The notes under the pieces were generated by a model that saw only the letters and a program-made list of their open reading frames with translations, was not told the DNA's origin and did no database searches. A DNA stretch of 6,120 nucleotides, from assembly GCA_022712475.1 (NCBI GenBank), contig JALAGK010000332.1, positions 1-6,120 on the forward strand, given 5' to 3'. This document shows positions 1 to 5,792 of this stretch, one piece after another; the first letter of the stretch is position 1, and every line of letters starts with the position of its first letter. The DNA comes from Enterobacteriaceae bacterium. GTDB taxonomy: Bacteria > Pseudomonadota > Gammaproteobacteria > Enterobacterales > Enterobacteriaceae. A program made the position numbers and the translations under genes.

Positions 1-35
1 ATCATAGTATTACGGTGAAAAAACGCGGACGTTGA
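1..35 (+). CDS. zur: Zur zinc-responsive repressor, C-terminal end only (partial)
   Basis: Only the 3' end of the gene is inside the window. The frame starting at base 3 reads HSITVKKRGR and then TGA at 33-35; bases 1-2 (AT) fit the end of an Asp codon. E. coli Zur ends DHSVQVKKKPR, so the tail matches in spacing and in its basic character, and zur is the expected neighbour of yjbJ, convergent with it. Zur is a Fur-family, zinc-binding repressor of zinc uptake genes; this basic tail lies outside the DNA-binding and metal-binding parts, so no functional residues can be checked here. The call rests on a 10-residue match plus synteny, and I consider it likely. The A6 run of the Lys-Lys codons doubles as a possible T-tract for the opposite-strand yjbJ transcript. 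Confidence 0.8.
   Translation, partial: HSITVKKRGR
18..33 (-). terminator. Possible weak terminator of yjbJ inside the zur 3' end
   Basis: On the minus strand a short AACG-TCCG-CGTT hairpin (bases 22-33) runs directly into T residues (T6 at 18-23, two of them inside the stem). The stem is only 4 bp, so this is weak as an intrinsic terminator. It may work together with the two hairpins just upstream at 69-80 and 45-60. It lies within the last codons of zur, so the two convergent transcripts would overlap. Confidence 0.3.
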
Positions 36-44
36 GGGGAATTC

Positions 45-60
45 GGTACATCCCTGTACC
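45..60. other. Hairpin in the zur/yjbJ convergent junction
   Basis: GGTACA (45-50) and TGTACC (55-60) form a perfect 6-bp stem around the loop TCCC. It lies 9 bases after the zur stop codon and in the 3' untranslated part of a yjbJ transcript. No T-run follows it on the plus strand. It could stabilise an mRNA 3' end or help terminate zur; that role is inference. Confidence 0.4.
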
Positions 61-68
61 AGGCATAT

Positions 69-80
69 GACCCGAAGGTC
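69..80 (-). other. UUCG-tetraloop hairpin after yjbJ
   Basis: Read on the minus strand, this is GACC-TTCG-GGTC: a 4-bp stem closed by C-G around UUCG, the classic extra-stable RNA tetraloop. It starts 24 bases after the yjbJ stop codon. On the plus strand the loop would be CGAA, which is less stable, so the structure favours the yjbJ transcript. It is probably a 3'-end stabiliser or part of a compound terminator. Confidence 0.4.
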
Positions 81-104
81 TACACACTTGAGGGTGAGTG
101 AGGG

Positions 105-314
105 TTACCAGCGATAGTCGTTACGGGTTTCCCAGTCACTGACTTCCTTTTCTGCCTGATCTTTCTGGTATCCATACCGTTCCTGGATTTTACCAACCAG
201 CTGGTCACGCTTACCTTCGATAACCGTCATGTCATCATCGGTGAGCTTGCCCCATTTTTCTTTCACTGTTCCTTTAAACTGTTTCCAGTTACCGCTGATT
301 TCATCTTTATTCAT
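105..314 (-). CDS. yjbJ: YjbJ, CsbD-family small stress protein
   Basis: A 69-residue hydrophilic protein (MNKDEISGNWKQFKG to the end TRNDYRW) that matches E. coli YjbJ almost residue for residue, including the conserved GNWKQFKG, VKEKWGKLTDDD, IEGKRDQLVGKIQERYGY and Trp-Glu-Thr-Arg tail of the CsbD family. There is no signal peptide or membrane segment, and the protein is rich in charged residues. CsbD-like proteins accumulate under general stress and in stationary phase; the molecular activity is not known. Two ATGs lie side by side (315-317 and 312-314). I chose the second because the ribosome site AAGGAG (322-327) is then 7 bases away instead of 4, and the product then has E. coli length. 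The gene stands alone behind its own candidate promoter, downstream of dinF and convergent with zur. Confidence 0.93.
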   Translation of the reverse strand: MNKDEISGNWKQFKGTVKEKWGKLTDDDMTVIEGKRDQLVGKIQERYGYQKDQAEKEVSDWETRNDYRW

Positions 315-349
315 CATAAGGCTCCTTGTCAGTTTGCTGTGACTACCAG

Positions 350-367
350 ATGCCTGCCATCAGGCAT
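350..367 (-). other. Hairpin in the yjbJ leader
   Basis: ATGCCTG and CAGGCAT pair perfectly (7 bp) around a 4-base loop, ATGG on the minus strand. The stem ends 22 bases upstream of the yjbJ ribosome site and lies downstream of the candidate promoter at 392-398, so it would be in the 5' leader RNA. It may affect stability or translation of the message; this is inference. Confidence 0.45.
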
Positions 368-391
368 TCATAATGCGTGTTTCTGAACTAA

Positions 392-398
392 ATTTTAG
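392..398 (-). promoter_or_regulatory. Candidate sigma-S-type -10 element for yjbJ
   Basis: The minus strand carries CTAAAAT followed by TTA. TAAAAT matches the -10 hexamer TATAAT at five of six bases and is preceded by the C at -13 favoured by sigma-S. No good -35 hexamer is found 16-18 bp upstream, which is common in sigma-S promoters. Transcription would begin near base 385, about 70 bases before the start codon. E. coli yjbJ is generally treated as a stress-response gene, which fits; the exact site is inferred. Confidence 0.4.
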
Positions 399-408
399 AC
401 AAGGATTT

Positions 409-480
409 TGCGTTCTGGTTATTTTTAAGAATGTTTAACCATATCGCGGTGTAAAACCTGACGTTCAACACCAGAACGCA
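409..480. repeat. 11-bp inverted repeat flanking a 50-bp spacer, between dinF and yjbJ
   Basis: TGCGTTCTGGT at 409-419 and ACCAGAACGCA at 470-480 are perfect reverse complements. The arm at 409-419 touches the -35 zone of the candidate yjbJ promoter; the other arm lies 51 bp further upstream. An alternative 5-bp stem, CGTTC (462-466) with GAACG (474-478), competes for the second arm. It could be a pair of protein sites or, in a dinF read-through RNA, a long stem. Function unknown. Confidence 0.5.
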
Positions 481-514
481 GATAGACTGCAGCTGATTAA
501 AGGGAAGCGATATC

Positions 515-533
515 ACGCACAGTCAGCGTGCGT
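515..533 (-). other. Small hairpin over the dinF stop codon
   Basis: ACGCAC (515-520) and GTGCGT (528-533) form a 6-bp stem around a 7-base loop that contains the dinF stop codon (523-525). No T-run follows on the minus strand, so this is not a convincing intrinsic terminator, and I see no better dinF terminator before yjbJ. Confidence 0.25.
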
Positions 534-1857
534 TGTCAGCGTTAAACCAGGTGCCATTGCGCCAGTGGCGCCGCCAGATAAAACCCAGCGACAGCCCACG
601 TAGTGCCAGGAACACGGCCAGCGCCAGCCACAGGCCGTGGTTACCAAGCCAGGGGAGCGTCAGTAACATCAGGCCAAAACCCAGCGCTGCCACCGCCATG
701 CTGTTACGCATCTCCGCCCCGCGGGTCGCCCCGATAAACATGCCATCGAGCAAATAGCACCAAACTCCCACCACCGGTAAAATCGCCTGCCAGGGCAGAT
801 AGTGGCTTGCCAGCGCGCGCAGCTCAGGCAGGGAGGTCAGTAGCGCCACAATATACTGCCCTGCAACGGCGTAAATGGCGGCAAAACACAGTGCAACAAT
901 GCCCGCCTGGCGGCACGCTGCGTGCCAGACCTCCAGCAGCTGCCCTCCGTTACGCGCACCAAAGGCACGCCCGGAGTGTGCTTCTACCGCGTAGGCGAAA
1001 CCGTCCAGCGCATAGGCAGTAAACGTCAGTAGCGTCATCAACACAGCGTTCACCGCCACAATCTCACCACCAAGTCGGGCGCCAAAAATGGTGATGGAAG
1101 CAAAACAGATTTGTAGTAACAGCGAACGCAACATGATGTCGCGGTTCAGCGCCAGCAAGCGGCGAATATTGCCGTGTACAGCCTGCTTTAGCAGGCTGAA
1201 AGGAATGTCACGCAGGCGCAATACTTTGCGCACCATCACCAGACCAATTAACAGCGTGCCGTATTCAGCCACCACCGTCGCCAGCGCCGCGCCCTGCACG
1301 TTCATGTGCAGGCCCATCACCAGCCACAGATCCAGTACAATGTTAAGCACATTACCCACCACCAGCAGAATCACCGGCGCTCTGGCGTATTGCACGCCCA
1401 GCAGCCAACCCAGTAAAACAAGGTTTGCCAGCGATGCCGGGGCGCTTAGCCAGCGGATTTCCAGAAAACGCCGCGCCTGGTGCAACACCTGTTCATTACC
1501 GCCCACCACCTGCAACGCCAGCTCAATAAGAGGCGTACGCAGCACGACAATCAGCACCCCTGCCCCCAACGCCAGCAGCAGCGGCTGTACCAACGCACGG
1601 GCCAGAGCCAGCGGGTCTTTTGCGCCATACGCCTGTGCCGTCAACCCGGTGGTGCTCATACGCAAGAACAGTAGCAACATAAACAGAAAGCTGGTCGCAG
1701 TAGCGCCTATTGCCACACCGCCAAGATAGTCCGCAGAGTCCAGATGGCCAATTACCGCTGTATCCACCAGCCCAAGCAGCGGTACGGTGATATTGGAGAA
1801 GATCATTGGCAGTGCAAGCCGCCAGAGCGCTTTGTCTGTTTTGCGTAGCATGAGCAT
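523..1857 (-). CDS. dinF: DinF, MATE-family multidrug/oxidant exporter
   Basis: A polytopic inner-membrane protein of 444 residues with about 12 hydrophobic segments. It aligns throughout with E. coli DinF, e.g. LPMIFSNITVPLLGLVDTAVIGHL near the N-terminus, the LGWLLGVQYARAPVILLVVGN stretch in the middle, and WCYLLDGMFIGATR and the RRHWRNGTWF tail at the end. MATE proteins export organic compounds by cation antiport; DinF has been linked to protection against oxidative stress and bile salts, while its natural substrate is unsettled. The frame can extend four codons to a GTG at 1867-1869, but that start has no ribosome site. The ATG at 1855-1857 fits E. coli (MPLLTT there, MLMLRK here) and has a weak GGTGG about 7 bases upstream; ATG 1849-1851 is also possible. 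It lies 95 nt after lexA on the same strand, and I see no LexA box of its own, so SOS induction should come by read-through. Confidence 0.95.
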   Translation of the reverse strand: MLMLRKTDKALWRLALPMIFSNITVPLLGLVDTAVIGHLDSADYLGGVAIGATATSFLFMLLLFLRMSTTGLTAQAYGAKDPLALARALVQPLLLALGAGVLIVVLRTPLIELALQVVGGNEQVLHQARRFLEIRWLSAPASLANLVLLGWLLGVQYARAPVILLVVGNVLNIVLDLWLVMGLHMNVQGAALATVVAEYGTLLIGLVMVRKVLRLRDIPFSLLKQAVHGNIRRLLALNRDIMLRSLLLQICFASITIFGARLGGEIVAVNAVLMTLLTFTAYALDGFAYAVEAHSGRAFGARNGGQLLEVWHAACRQAGIVALCFAAIYAVAGQYIVALLTSLPELRALASHYLPWQAILPVVGVWCYLLDGMFIGATRGAEMRNSMAVAALGFGLMLLTLPWLGNHGLWLALAVFLALRGLSLGFIWRRHWRNGTWFNADNAR

Positions 1858-1897
1858 TGGCTTATCCACCAGCGGGTGAGAACGATAACAAGATTAG

Positions 1898-1927
1898 AAA
1901 AGCCGTGACGCGCGAAGGCGCGTCACG
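1898..1927 (-). terminator. lexA-dinF intercistronic terminator/attenuator hairpin
   Basis: CGTGACGCGC (1904-1913) and GCGCGTCACG (1918-1927) form a perfect 10-bp GC-rich stem with a 4-base loop. On the minus strand the stem is followed by GC and then TTTTCT, a short T-run, so it looks like a partial intrinsic terminator 25 bases after the lexA stop codon. The run of six A (plus strand) on the other side is not usable as a plus-strand T-tract. It should limit how much lexA transcription reaches dinF; the degree of read-through cannot be judged from sequence. Confidence 0.6.
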
Positions 1928-1952
1928 AAAAAAGGGAGGATGCCAGACAGAC

Positions 1953-2561
1953 TTAGAGCCATTCGCCGTTGCGAATCACCCCCACAGCAAGGCCTTCGAT
2001 AGAGAAGTTTTGATCCCGCAGATCCACTTCAATCGGTTCAAATACGCTCTTTTCTGGCAGCAGGTAAACCATGTTGCCCTGCTTCTTGAGGCGTTTAACG
2101 GTCACCTCGTCTTCAATGCGGGCCACAATCACCTGGCCGTTGCGCGCTTCCTGGGTTTTGTGCACGGCCAGCAGGTCGCCATCAAGAATACCGATATCGC
2201 GCATCGACATGCCGCTAACGCGCAACAGGAAATCCGCATTGGGTTTGAACAAAGAGGGGTCAACCTGGTAATGACCTTCAATGTGCTGCTGTGCCAGCAG
2301 CGGCTCACCTGCGGCGACACGACCAACCAGCGGCAAACCCTCTTCTTCTTCTACCAGCAGGCGAATACCGCGTGATGCACCGGAGACAATTTCAATCACC
2401 CCTTTACGCGCCAGCGCCTTCAGGTGCTCCTCAGCGGCGTTTGGTGAACGAAAGCCCAGACGCTGCGCAATTTCTGCACGCGTGGGAGGCATGCCTGTCT
2501 GGCTGATGTGATCCCGGATGAGGTCAAACACCTCCTGCTGCCTGGCTGTTAACGCTTTCAT
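1953..2561 (-). CDS. lexA: LexA, SOS-response repressor and self-cleaving protease
   Basis: A 202-residue protein, exactly the E. coli length. The N-terminal winged-helix domain (about residues 1-70) begins [15 protein letters not shown] and carries the operator-reading stretch [21 protein letters not shown]. After the linker ([12 protein letters not shown]) the cleavage bond Ala84-Gly85 is intact, and the catalytic pair Ser119 (SGMSM) and Lys156 (VTVKRL) is present in the S24-type protease domain. LexA represses DNA-repair genes and cleaves itself when RecA filaments form on damaged DNA. An in-frame ATG 17 codons upstream (2612) lies before the promoter's -10 element and is not used; the ATG at 2559-2561 has AGGGGG 5 bases upstream and matches E. 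coli. The gene is autoregulated from the operators just upstream and is followed by a hairpin and dinF. Confidence 0.98.
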   Translation of the reverse strand: MKALTARQQEVFDLIRDHISQTGMPPTRAEIAQRLGFRSPNAAEEHLKALARKGVIEIVSGASRGIRLLVEEEEGLPLVGRVAAGEPLLAQQHIEGHYQVDPSLFKPNADFLLRVSGMSMRDIGILDGDLLAVHKTQEARNGQVIVARIEDEVTVKRLKKQGNMVYLLPEKSVFEPIEVDLRDQNFSIEGLAVGVIRNGEWL

Positions 2562-2570
2562 TCCCGCCCC

Positions 2571-2586
2571 CTGGGTGTATATAAAA
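2571..2586. promoter_or_regulatory. Degenerate second LexA operator (SOS box) of lexA
   Basis: This is the place of the second, promoter-distal E. coli lexA box. The plus strand reads CTGGGTGTATATAAAA, where E. coli has ...TATACAG: the left CTG is kept but the right CAG is AAA. Its centre is 21 bp from the first box, the same spacing as in E. coli. The ribosome site of lexA overlaps its start-codon-side edge. Binding should be weaker than to a full CTG-N10-CAG box; whether the site still works through cooperation with the first box is inference. Confidence 0.7.
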
Positions 2587-2591
2587 TCATG

Positions 2592-2607
2592 CTGTGAGTA
2601 TATACAG
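2592..2607. promoter_or_regulatory. LexA operator (SOS box 1) of lexA
   Basis: The minus strand reads CTGTATATACTCACAG, a full CTG-N10-CAG SOS box identical to the first lexA box of E. coli. It covers the -10 element of the lexA promoter (2597-2602), so bound LexA would block RNA polymerase and give autorepression. Confidence 0.95.
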
Positions 2608-2625
2608 CACAAGGCGATTTTGGAA
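2597..2625 (-). promoter_or_regulatory. lexA promoter
   Basis: The minus strand has TTCCAA as -35 (2620-2625), a 17-bp spacer and TATACT as -10 (2597-2602), the same arrangement as in E. coli. Transcription should begin near base 2590, giving a leader of about 29 bases that contains the second, degenerate operator. T-rich tracts on the minus strand just upstream (about 2631-2645) resemble an UP element. Confidence 0.8.
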
Positions 2626-2732
2626 TCACAAAAAGATAAAAAACCAGCAGCTTATCGACCTCGCTCGCAAAAGCAGGTGCTAAAACAGCAAATAAGAAAA
2701 GCGAAACAGGAAGGCAGATAGCAAAAGGGAAA

Positions 2733-2755
2733 GCAGGCCTGACATACAGGCCTGC
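2733..2755 (-). terminator. dgkA terminator
   Basis: GCAGGCCTG (2733-2741) and CAGGCCTGC (2747-2755) form a perfect 9-bp stem with a 5-base loop, 8 bases after the dgkA stop codon. On the minus strand it is followed by TTTCCCTTTT, a broken T-run, so termination may be incomplete. The stretch between this and the lexA promoter (2626-2732) shows nothing else I can support. Confidence 0.7.
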
Positions 2756-2763
2756 CTGAGAAA

Positions 2764-3132
2764 TCAGAAAATATGTCGCCAGAGCAGCGCCACCCAGACG
2801 AATACGGCAAGCGCAATAGTCAACAGCACCGCGGCAGAGCCCATATCCTTAGCCCGACCGGACAATTCATGGAAATCGCTGCCGATTCGGTCAACGACCG
2901 CCTCAATGGCGCTGTTTAAAATTTCAACAACCATCACCAACACGACAGAGCCAATGAGCAAGACGCGGGTAACCGTATCCACATCCAGCCAACAGGCGAT
3001 AATAATCGCGATAACCGCCGCAATGCCCTCCTGGCGAAACGCGGCCTCGTTACGCCAGGCGGCGGTAAACCCTTTCCAGGAGTAGCCTGCGGCTTTGATG
3101 ATTCGGATAAACCCGGTGTTATTATTGGCCAT
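2764..3132 (-). CDS. dgkA: DgkA, integral-membrane diacylglycerol kinase
   Basis: A 122-residue protein, exactly the E. coli length, with an amphipathic N-terminal part (GFIRIIKAAGYSWKGF) and three membrane segments (about residues 35-50, 54-72 and 97-118). DgkA acts as a trimer in the inner membrane and uses ATP to phosphorylate diacylglycerol to phosphatidate, recycling diacylglycerol left over from membrane-derived oligosaccharide synthesis. The family signature VEILNSAIEAVVDRIG is intact, with Glu70 (catalytic base, Glu69 in mature numbering) and Glu77, and so are AFRQEG and ELSGRAKDMGSAAV. The start has AAGG (3142-3145) 9 bases upstream. It is divergent from plsB, which makes the lysophosphatidate precursor of phosphatidate, and upstream of lexA, separated by its own terminator. 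Confidence 0.97.
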   Translation of the reverse strand: MANNNTGFIRIIKAAGYSWKGFTAAWRNEAAFRQEGIAAVIAIIIACWLDVDTVTRVLLIGSVVLVMVVEILNSAIEAVVDRIGSDFHELSGRAKDMGSAAVLLTIALAVFVWVALLWRHIF

Positions 3133-3137
3133 GAAAG

Positions 3138-3165
3138 GAAACCTTTTAAAAAAATAAGCGTCAAT
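3138..3165 (+). promoter_or_regulatory. Candidate sigma-E promoter of plsB
   Basis: GAAACCT (3138-3144) resembles the sigma-E -35 consensus GGAACTT at five of seven bases. After 16 bp comes GTCAAT (3160-3165), close to the -10 consensus GTC followed by A-rich bases. Transcription would begin near 3171, giving a leader of about 95 bases. Sigma-E control of plsB is established in E. coli; the exact bases assigned here are my inference. Confidence 0.4.
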
Positions 3166-3179
3166 GCCAGAGCGCTTCG

Positions 3180-3185
3180 ATTATA
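3180..3185 (-). promoter_or_regulatory. Candidate -10 element of the dgkA promoter
   Basis: The minus strand reads TATAAT, a perfect -10 hexamer, 47 bases upstream of the dgkA start codon. No convincing -35 hexamer lies 15-18 bp upstream, so the promoter may need an activator; in E. coli dgkA responds to BasR (PmrA), but I found no clear PmrA box. Transcription would begin near 3173. Confidence 0.4.
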
Positions 3186-3265
3186 GTGGCACCACAGAAA
3201 TTCCGCGTTGCATCTGGTATTCTTGCAGCGCATTTGGATGATTAACCAGAGGCTTTACATCATTT

Positions 3266-5725
3266 ATGTCAGGCTGGTCCCGATTTTTATACACACTGCT
3301 TAATTTACCATTAAGCATCCTGGTCAAGAGCAAATCCATTCCGGCGGATCCGTGCGCGGAGCTGGGTCTGGATACCTCGCGCCCTATTATGTACGTTCTG
3401 CCTTACAATTCGAAGGCAGATTTGCTGACGCTGCGTAACCGCTGTCTGGCGCACGATTTGCCAGACCCGCTGGAGCCGCTCGATATCGACGGTACCGTGC
3501 TCCCGCGCTACGTTTTCGCCCACAGCGGCCCGCGCGTTTTCACCTATTACACGCCCAAAGAAGGCTCGATTAAGCTGTTCCACGATTATCTCGACCTGCA
3601 CCGCAACAATCCGCAGTTGGATGTGCAAATGGTGCCAGTGTCGGTGATGTTCGGGCGCGCGCCGGGTCGTGAAAAAGGCGAAGCCAACCCACCGCTGCGT
3701 ATGCTCAACGGCATTCAAAAATTCTTTGCCGTTATCTGGCTGGGGCGCGACAGCTTTGTGCGCTTCTCACCGCCGGTGTCGCTGCGCTGGATGGCGACCG
3801 AGCATGGCACCGACAAGAGCATTGCTCAGAAGCTGCTGCGCGTGGCGCGTATGCACTTCTCGCGCCTGCGTCTTGCCGCCGTTGGCCCACGTCTGCCGGC
3901 GCGTCAGGATCTGTTTAATAAGCTGTTGGCGTCAAAAGCTATCGCCCGTGCGGTAGAAGATGAAGCGCGTACCAAGAAGATTTCTCATGAGAAAGCCCAG
4001 CAGAATGCCATTGCACTGATGGAAGAGATTGCGGCCCATTTCTCCTATGAAGCGATTCGTATTACCGACCGTGTGCTGGGTTTTACCTGGAACCGGCTTT
4101 ATCAGGGCATCAACGTCCACAACGCCGAGCGCGTGCGCCAGCTGGCGCATGAAGGCCACGAACTGGTGTACGTGCCGTGCCACCGCAGCCATATGGACTA
4201 TCTGCTGCTCTCTTATGTGCTCTACCACCAGGGGCTGGTGCCGCCGCATATCGCCGCCGGTATTAACCTTAACTTCTGGCCTGCTGGCCCGATTTTCCGC
4301 CGCCTCGGCGCATTCTTCATTCGCCGCACTTTCCGTGGCAACAAGCTGTATTCCACCGTCTTTCGCGAATATCTCGGCGAGTTGTTCAGCCGTGGCTACT
4401 CGGTAGAGTACTTTGTGGAAGGTGGCCGTTCACGTACCGGCCGCCTGCTGGCCCCCAAGACCGGCACACTGTCGATGACGCTTCAGGCGATGCTGCGCGG
4501 CGGTACACGCCCTATCACGCTGGTGCCGATTTACATCGGCTATGAGCACGTGATGGAAGTGGGTACGTACGCGAAAGAACTGCGCGGCGCGACCAAAGAA
4601 AAAGAGAGTCTGCCGCAGATGGTGCGCGGCCTGAGTAAGCTGCGCAACCTGGGTCAGGGCTACGTAAACTTCGGGGAGCCCATTCCTCTCAATAACTGGC
4701 TGAATCACCATGTGCCGCAGTGGCGTGATGATATCGACCCGATAGAGGCCGTGCGCCCGGCCTGGCTCACGCCAACCGTCAATGAGATTGCCGCTAAGCT
4801 GATGGTGCATATCAATAACGCCGGTGCGGCCAACGCCATGAACCTGTGCTGTACCGCCCTGCTGGCCTCGCGGCAGCGCTCGCTCACCCGTGAGCAGCTG
4901 ACACAGCAACTTGAGTGCTATCTTGAGCTAATGCGCAACGTGCCTTACTCGCTGTACTCTACTGCACCTACCGCTAGCGCCAGCGCGTTGATTGACCATG
5001 CGCTTCAGATGAATAAGTTCGAGGTAGAGAAAGACACCATCGGCGACATTATCATTCTGCCGCGTGAGCAGGCGGTGCTGATGACCTATTATCGCAATAA
5101 CATCATGCATATGCTGATACTGCCGTCGCTGTTGGCGTTAATGATTGCCCAGAGCCGTCATATCACGCGCCAGGCGCTCTTAAGCCAGGTCACCATGCTG
5201 TACCCGATGCTGAAGGCTGAGCTGTTCCTGCACTGGGACAATAACGCACTCAGCGAGCAGGTAGATGCACAGCTCGCCGAAATGCAGCGCCAGGAGCTGG
5301 TGATTATCAATGACGACACGGTGCAGGTGAATCCCACACATTCACGCACGCTCCAGCTGCTGGCAGCCGGTGCTCGCGAAACCATCCAGCGCTACGCGAT
5401 TACCTTCTGGTTACTCAGCACCAACCCGGCCATTAACCGCGGTACGCTTGAAAAAGAAAGCCGCACCGTGGCGCAGCGCCTGTCGATGCTGCACGGTATC
5501 AACGCGCCGGAGTTCTTTGATAAAGCCGTCTTTGCCACGCTGGCCCAAACGCTGCGCGAGGAAGGCTACATCAGCGACAGCGGTGATGCCGATGCCTCAC
5601 GTACGCTGGAAATTTATCAGCTGCTGTCTGAGCTGATGACTTCTGACGTACGTCTGACTATCGAAAGCGCCAGTGCGCTACCGGCAGTTGTGGAAGAACC
5701 CGCCGCAACACCGGCTGCTGACTAA
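3266..5725 (+). CDS. plsB: PlsB, glycerol-3-phosphate 1-O-acyltransferase
   Basis: An 819-residue membrane-associated enzyme that transfers acyl groups from acyl-ACP or acyl-CoA to position 1 of glycerol-3-phosphate, the first step of phospholipid synthesis. The acyltransferase motifs are complete: block I HRSHMD with the catalytic His306 and Asp311, block [11 protein letters not shown], block [13 protein letters not shown] with Glu385 and Gly386, and block [12 protein letters not shown]. The N-terminus [29 protein letters not shown] matches E. coli, and an in-frame stop at 3239-3241 leaves no earlier start. There is no good ribosome site: AGAGG (3248-3252) is 13 bases from the ATG, which suggests modest or structured initiation. 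Up to about residue 801 the length equals E. coli (807 in total) with no internal indels. After LTIES the protein carries an 18-residue Ala/Pro/Glu-rich tail instead of 6 residues. It is divergent from dgkA and ends at a strong terminator. Confidence 0.98.
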   Translation: MSGWSRFLYTLLNLPLSILVKSKSIPADPCAELGLDTSRPIMYVLPYNSKADLLTLRNRCLAHDLPDPLEPLDIDGTVLPRYVFAHSGPRVFTYYTPKEGSIKLFHDYLDLHRNNPQLDVQMVPVSVMFGRAPGREKGEANPPLRMLNGIQKFFAVIWLGRDSFVRFSPPVSLRWMATEHGTDKSIAQKLLRVARMHFSRLRLAAVGPRLPARQDLFNKLLASKAIARAVEDEARTKKISHEKAQQNAIALMEEIAAHFSYEAIRITDRVLGFTWNRLYQGINVHNAERVRQLAHEGHELVYVPCHRSHMDYLLLSYVLYHQGLVPPHIAAGINLNFWPAGPIFRRLGAFFIRRTFRGNKLYSTVFREYLGELFSRGYSVEYFVEGGRSRTGRLLAPKTGTLSMTLQAMLRGGTRPITLVPIYIGYEHVMEVGTYAKELRGATKEKESLPQMVRGLSKLRNLGQGYVNFGEPIPLNNWLNHHVPQWRDDIDPIEAVRPAWLTPTVNEIAAKLMVHINNAGAANAMNLCCTALLASRQRSLTREQLTQQLECYLELMRNVPYSLYSTAPTASASALIDHALQMNKFEVEKDTIGDIIILPREQAVLMTYYRNNIMHMLILPSLLALMIAQSRHITRQALLSQVTMLYPMLKAELFLHWDNNALSEQVDAQLAEMQRQELVIINDDTVQVNPTHSRTLQLLAAGARETIQRYAITFWLLSTNPAINRGTLEKESRTVAQRLSMLHGINAPEFFDKAVFATLAQTLREEGYISDSGDADASRTLEIYQLLSELMTSDVRLTIESASALPAVVEEPAATPAAD

Positions 5726-5741
5726 GTTACTCAGGCAATAC

Positions 5742-5775
5742 AAAAGCGCCCGCCGGTAAACCGGCGGGCGCTTTT
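5742..5775. terminator. Bidirectional terminator between plsB and ubiA
   Basis: GCGCCCGCCGG (5746-5756) and CCGGCGGGCGC (5761-5771) form a perfect 11-bp GC stem with the loop TAAA, flanked by AAAA on the left and TTTT on the right. Each strand therefore shows a stem followed by T residues, so it serves both plsB (stop codon 16 bases before) and the convergent ubiA (stop codon 17 bases away). Confidence 0.95.
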
Positions 5776-5792
5776 ATTTACAGCAAGGAAAC

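Noticed and set aside
32..104. TTGAGGG direct repeats at 32-38 and 88-94, with TGAGGG at 99-104
   Set aside because: The repeats are short, irregularly spaced and partly within coding ends; likely chance in a G-rich stretch.
350..367. Possible REP/BIME-type repeat upstream of yjbJ
   Set aside because: The GCCTGATGG core recalls REP units, but the palindrome is only 7 bp with a 4-base loop and no second unit is nearby; I kept it only as a leader hairpin.
1088..1729. 213-codon open frame on the plus strand inside dinF
   Set aside because: It is antisense to the well-supported dinF frame, its translation is Ser/Thr/Arg-rich without recognisable motifs, and GC-rich coding DNA commonly gives such shadows.
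1858..1869. GTG start four codons upstream of the chosen dinF ATG
   Set aside because: No ribosome site precedes it, and alignment with the E. coli N-terminus favours the ATG at 1855-1857.
2562..2612. In-frame upstream ATG that would give a 219-residue LexA
   Set aside because: The ATG at 2612 lies upstream of the lexA -10 element and inside the operator region, so it would not be in the mRNA; the extra 17 residues are absent from E. coli LexA and the ATG at 2561 has its own ribosome site.
2518..2721. 67-codon plus-strand frame crossing the lexA promoter
   Set aside because: It overlaps the lexA start, operators and spacer on the other strand, its sequence is low-complexity Lys/Gln-rich, and I see no promoter or ribosome site for it.
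3214..3228. CTG...CAG motif upstream of plsB resembling an SOS box
   Set aside because: The gap between CTG and CAG is 9 bases, not 10, and the centre lacks the TATA-like alternation, so LexA binding is unlikely.
4430..4909. 159-codon open frame on the minus strand inside plsB
   Set aside because: It is fully antisense to the conserved acyltransferase region of plsB, with no recognisable protein family or ribosome site; it is a shadow frame.
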